Part shown: piece after piece, positions 18,937 through 20,220 of the stretch
Layout of the letters: each line of letters opens with the position of its first letter
Numbering within the stretch: the stretch's first letter is position 1
Source: a virus
Virus record (IMG/VR): IMGVR_UViG_3300043410_001293
Span: 1 to 20,220 of that record
Length of the DNA stretch: 20,220 bases
Reading direction: 5' to 3' (one strand)
Made by a program: the position numbers and the translations under genes
Notes under the pieces: model-generated
Database searches by the model: none
What the model saw: the letters and a program-made list of their open reading frames with translations, nothing else
What the model was told of the DNA's origin: nothing

Positions 18937-19312
18937 GCACAAAGTAGATATCATCCAAACTGGCATGAGTTTCATGCGAGCCATTACAGAAGCCTACGGT
19001 ACTGACGAAGGTATGAAACTTTGGGATAATATCGCAAGTGTCCTGGACCCTGATGTTAAGGGTCAGATTTTCTTTGCCATGCTGACCGGTGATTACACTA
19101 ATGTTATTCACGTTACCGGACACCAGATCGGTTCAGATCGTGTTCGCATGATTAAGGCTATTCGTAATGTTGACAAGCGTGGTATTGGGTTGAAAGAGGC
19201 TAAGGACATGTGTGATGAGTTGACTGCCGGTAGACCCTTTAAACTTGAAATCAATCCTCAATCTCGGGCATTGTGTTTGAGTGAACTTAGAAAGGCAGGG
19301 TTCTACGCATGA
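18923..19312 (+). CDS. protein with bL12-like C-terminal domain, 129 aa
   Basis: Residues 1-60 form a helical region of unknown type (VDIIQTGMSFMRAITEAYG, then MKLWDNIASVLDPDVKGQIFF). Residues 62-127 align by eye with the C-terminal domain of ribosomal protein L7/L12: DRVRMIKAIRNVDKRGIGLKEAKDMCDEL against the VIKxVR..LGLKEAKxLV signature, then ELRKAGF in place of the last helix. In bL12 this domain recruits the translation factors EF-G and EF-Tu. The N-terminal dimerisation domain of bL12 is absent, so this is not a simple copy. The ATG overlaps the previous gene, and only a weak SD is present. Confidence 0.72.
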   Translation: MIPSEHKVDIIQTGMSFMRAITEAYGTDEGMKLWDNIASVLDPDVKGQIFFAMLTGDYTNVIHVTGHQIGSDRVRMIKAIRNVDKRGIGLKEAKDMCDELTAGRPFKLEINPQSRALCLSELRKAGFYA

Positions 19313-19584
19313 AGAAGGATGACATAGACAGGATGTATATACATCCTGTCAGGATGTATCCTGCCTTGATCTCCAAAGAACCCAAATATCGTTTTAGTCG
19401 CAATTGGCACCAAGCATACTTTGATACAAAAGATTACTTTGCAGTAGACAAATGGTGCGAAGAACAATTCGGGCCGCACCCCAAAAATCCCGATGCGTGG
19501 AGCCGTTGGTGGCACAAGTTTGAAAATAGCATTTTGTTCCGTGATGAAAAAGACTATGTGTTGTTTATGTTGAGGTGGTCGTAA
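19309..19584 (+). CDS. LRW-family small protein, copy 1
   Basis: This 91-aa protein of unknown function ends KDYVLFMLRWS. The C-terminal third (WCEEQFGPHP, WHKFENSILFRDEKD) resembles that of the gene at 19895, so the two form a second paralogous family. The N-terminal region encodes DRMYIHPVRMYPAL in DNA that forms a perfect 24-bp palindrome (19327-19350). The ATG overlaps the previous stop (ATGA). The last codons TTG AGG TGG contain GAGG (19572-19575), 8 nt before the next ATG. Confidence 0.78.
   Translation: MKKDDIDRMYIHPVRMYPALISKEPKYRFSRNWHQAYFDTKDYFAVDKWCEEQFGPHPKNPDAWSRWWHKFENSILFRDEKDYVLFMLRWS
19327..19363. repeat. perfect 24-bp palindrome plus adjacent smaller palindrome
   Basis: Bases 19327-19350 read the same on both strands (arms GACAGGATGTAT). 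Directly next to it, CAGGAT-GT-ATCCTG (19350-19363) is a second inverted repeat built from the same CAGGATGTAT unit. The unit therefore occurs three times, in alternating directions, about 20-50 nt after the start codon of the gene at 19309. Confidence 0.9.
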
Positions 19585-19850
19585 TGGAATACTTTCATTC
19601 AGAAGGTGGCAACAATAAACCTTTCTTCCTCTATAGATACAAAGTTGATAGAGTGACTCCTGACATGTACGTATGGGCAGAAAACTATCCTAGTAAAGGA
19701 CCTTTTAGCAGATTTCATGTTATATGGAATGCTGTAGAGAACAATCCATATGACATTATTCAATTTGAATTGAAGGATGCTTATCTAGCATTCAACTATG
19801 CATTTGCAGGTGAGATACTTGAAGATATTACTTGGAAAGAATACAAATGA
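19584..19850 (+). CDS. hypothetical protein, 88 aa
   Basis: I do not recognise this protein. It starts MEYFHSEGGNNKPFFLYRY and is rich in aromatic residues (YVWAENYPSKGPFSRFHVIW), ending in a helix (LKDAYLAFNYAFAGEIL). I chose ATG 19584, which overlaps the previous stop in TAATG and lies 8 nt after GAGG. No signal or membrane segment is visible. Confidence 0.72.
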   Translation: MEYFHSEGGNNKPFFLYRYKVDRVTPDMYVWAENYPSKGPFSRFHVIWNAVENNPYDIIQFELKDAYLAFNYAFAGEILEDITWKEYK

Positions 19851-19898
19851 TGGAAACTAAAACAACATATTACTTGGTTTAAGTTGAGGTGGTCATGA
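19851..19898 (+). pseudogene. relic tail of an LRW-family gene
   Basis: Directly after the stop at 19848-19850, the same frame reads WKLKQHITWFKLRWS and then a stop. Its end matches AWFSLRWT and VLFMLRWS, the tails of the two intact family members. The DNA around TTGAGGTGG is nearly identical to those tails. No start codon fits, so it looks like the leftover 3' end of a deleted copy, kept because it holds the ribosome binding site for the next gene. Confidence 0.6.
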
Positions 19899-20164
19899 TG
19901 AAATTTGATTATGGGTCAATGGCTAAAAAGTATGAGGGCTTCACTGGTAGAAAGTGGAACTTCGCTGGCGGCAATATTGCTAGTGACATCAAGAAAAACT
20001 TTCCCATGGTGAGCCTTGAAGGCAAGACAGGAATTGAAAATGAAATGGATGAGGTCAGAGACTGGTGCCAAGAACATTTTGGAGATCGTTGGATCTATGA
20101 TTGGAACGATTTTTACTTTCATACTCAAAAAGATGCCGCTTGGTTTTCGTTGAGGTGGACATGA
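19895..20164 (+). CDS. LRW-family small protein, copy 2
   Basis: This 89-aa protein (88 if the second ATG at 19898 is used) starts MMKFDYGSMAKKYEG and ends DAAWFSLRWT. Its segment WCQEHFGDRWIYDWNDFYF matches WCEEQFG and the Trp-rich part of copy 1. GAGG at 19886-19889 lies 5 nt before ATG 19895. Its own tail carries GAGG (20152-20155), 5 nt before the next ATG. Function is unknown. Confidence 0.78.
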   Translation: MMKFDYGSMAKKYEGFTGRKWNFAGGNIASDIKKNFPMVSLEGKTGIENEMDEVRDWCQEHFGDRWIYDWNDFYFHTQKDAAWFSLRWT

Positions 20165-20220
20165 AATATACGCCCGTTGATTTGCCAAAACATCATGGTA
20201 AAATAGAAGCAGTAAAATGG
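20161..20220 (+). CDS. start of a further small gene, cut by the window end
   Basis: An ATG overlaps the previous stop (ATGA) after the GAGG ribosome-binding site. The open frame reads MKYTPVDLPKHHGKIEAVKW and runs off the window. Too little is present to name it. Confidence 0.6.
   Translation, partial: MKYTPVDLPKHHGKIEAVKW

Noticed and set aside
19848-19898. Stop-codon readthrough extending the 19584 gene into the LRW tail
   Set aside because: The frame is open, but the tail matches another gene family and nothing near the TGA suggests readthrough; a relic is the simpler reading.
1-20220. Insertion sequences, integrase or attachment sites
   Set aside because: No transposase or recombinase reading frame and no flanking terminal repeats were seen.

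Overview
The window looks like part of a large, AT-rich tailed bacteriophage genome. It has many very short genes that overlap at ATGA or TGATG junctions, almost no non-coding DNA (no gene-free gap over about 110 bases), an ATP-dependent DNA ligase, a phage-type Hsp20, and small hypothetical genes of types I recall from marine and freshwater phage metagenomes. No structural, packaging or integrase gene is present, so the window is an accessory/early part of the genome. The host is probably a Gram-negative proteobacterium: three genes encode lipoproteins with a lipobox and no Asp at +2, the promoters are near-perfect sigma70 sites, and DnaK and ClpP look proteobacterial.

Layout. 1-688 is the C-terminal part of the DNA ligase. 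685-3827 is a chain of coupled small genes, including five members of a paralogous family (N-terminal NERI-like motif, central AELIVREC, C-terminal HFGVE), small zinc-finger proteins and a 43-aa membrane peptide. 3838-7074 holds a membrane/coiled-coil protein and two overlapping lipoprotein genes. 7114-15051 is a protein quality-control region: clpX overlapping a bS21 ribosomal protein gene, then dnaK, hsp20, clpS, two inverted genes (a phosphoesterase-fold protein that has lost its metal ligands, and a Lys/Ala/Pro-rich basic protein), a SprT-like metalloprotease, a 479-aa protein of unknown function, and clpP. 15106-16224 is a third lipoprotein with FG-GAP-like repeats. 16268-20220 is a second small-gene region led by three nearly identical promoter cassettes. 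It holds two more members of the NERI/HFGVE family, a SWIM-type zinc protein, a protein with a bL12-like C-terminal domain, and a second paralogous family ending in LRW(S/T).

How the parts may work together. ClpX keeps its zinc domain, Walker motifs, GYVG pore loop and the IGF tripeptide that docks on ClpP. The phage ClpP keeps its catalytic triad and starts directly at the mature N-terminus. ClpS keeps its N-degron pocket residues. With DnaK and Hsp20 this forms an almost self-contained folding and degradation kit. The bS21 and bL12-like proteins, one of them coupled to clpX, point to a second arm acting on the host ribosome. Joint action is inference; the individual identities are read from sequence.

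The main non-gene observation is that the conserved C-terminal motifs of the small genes (FGV, FGEE, LRW) are encoded by DNA that is also a Shine-Dalgarno site (GGAG or GAGG) for the next gene. In eight junctions the GGAG-to-ATG spacing is exactly 7 nt. The window also carries unusually strong palindromes, including a perfect 24-bp one just inside a gene start at 19327-19350, and five copies of a promoter whose spacer is conserved as well as its hexamers.
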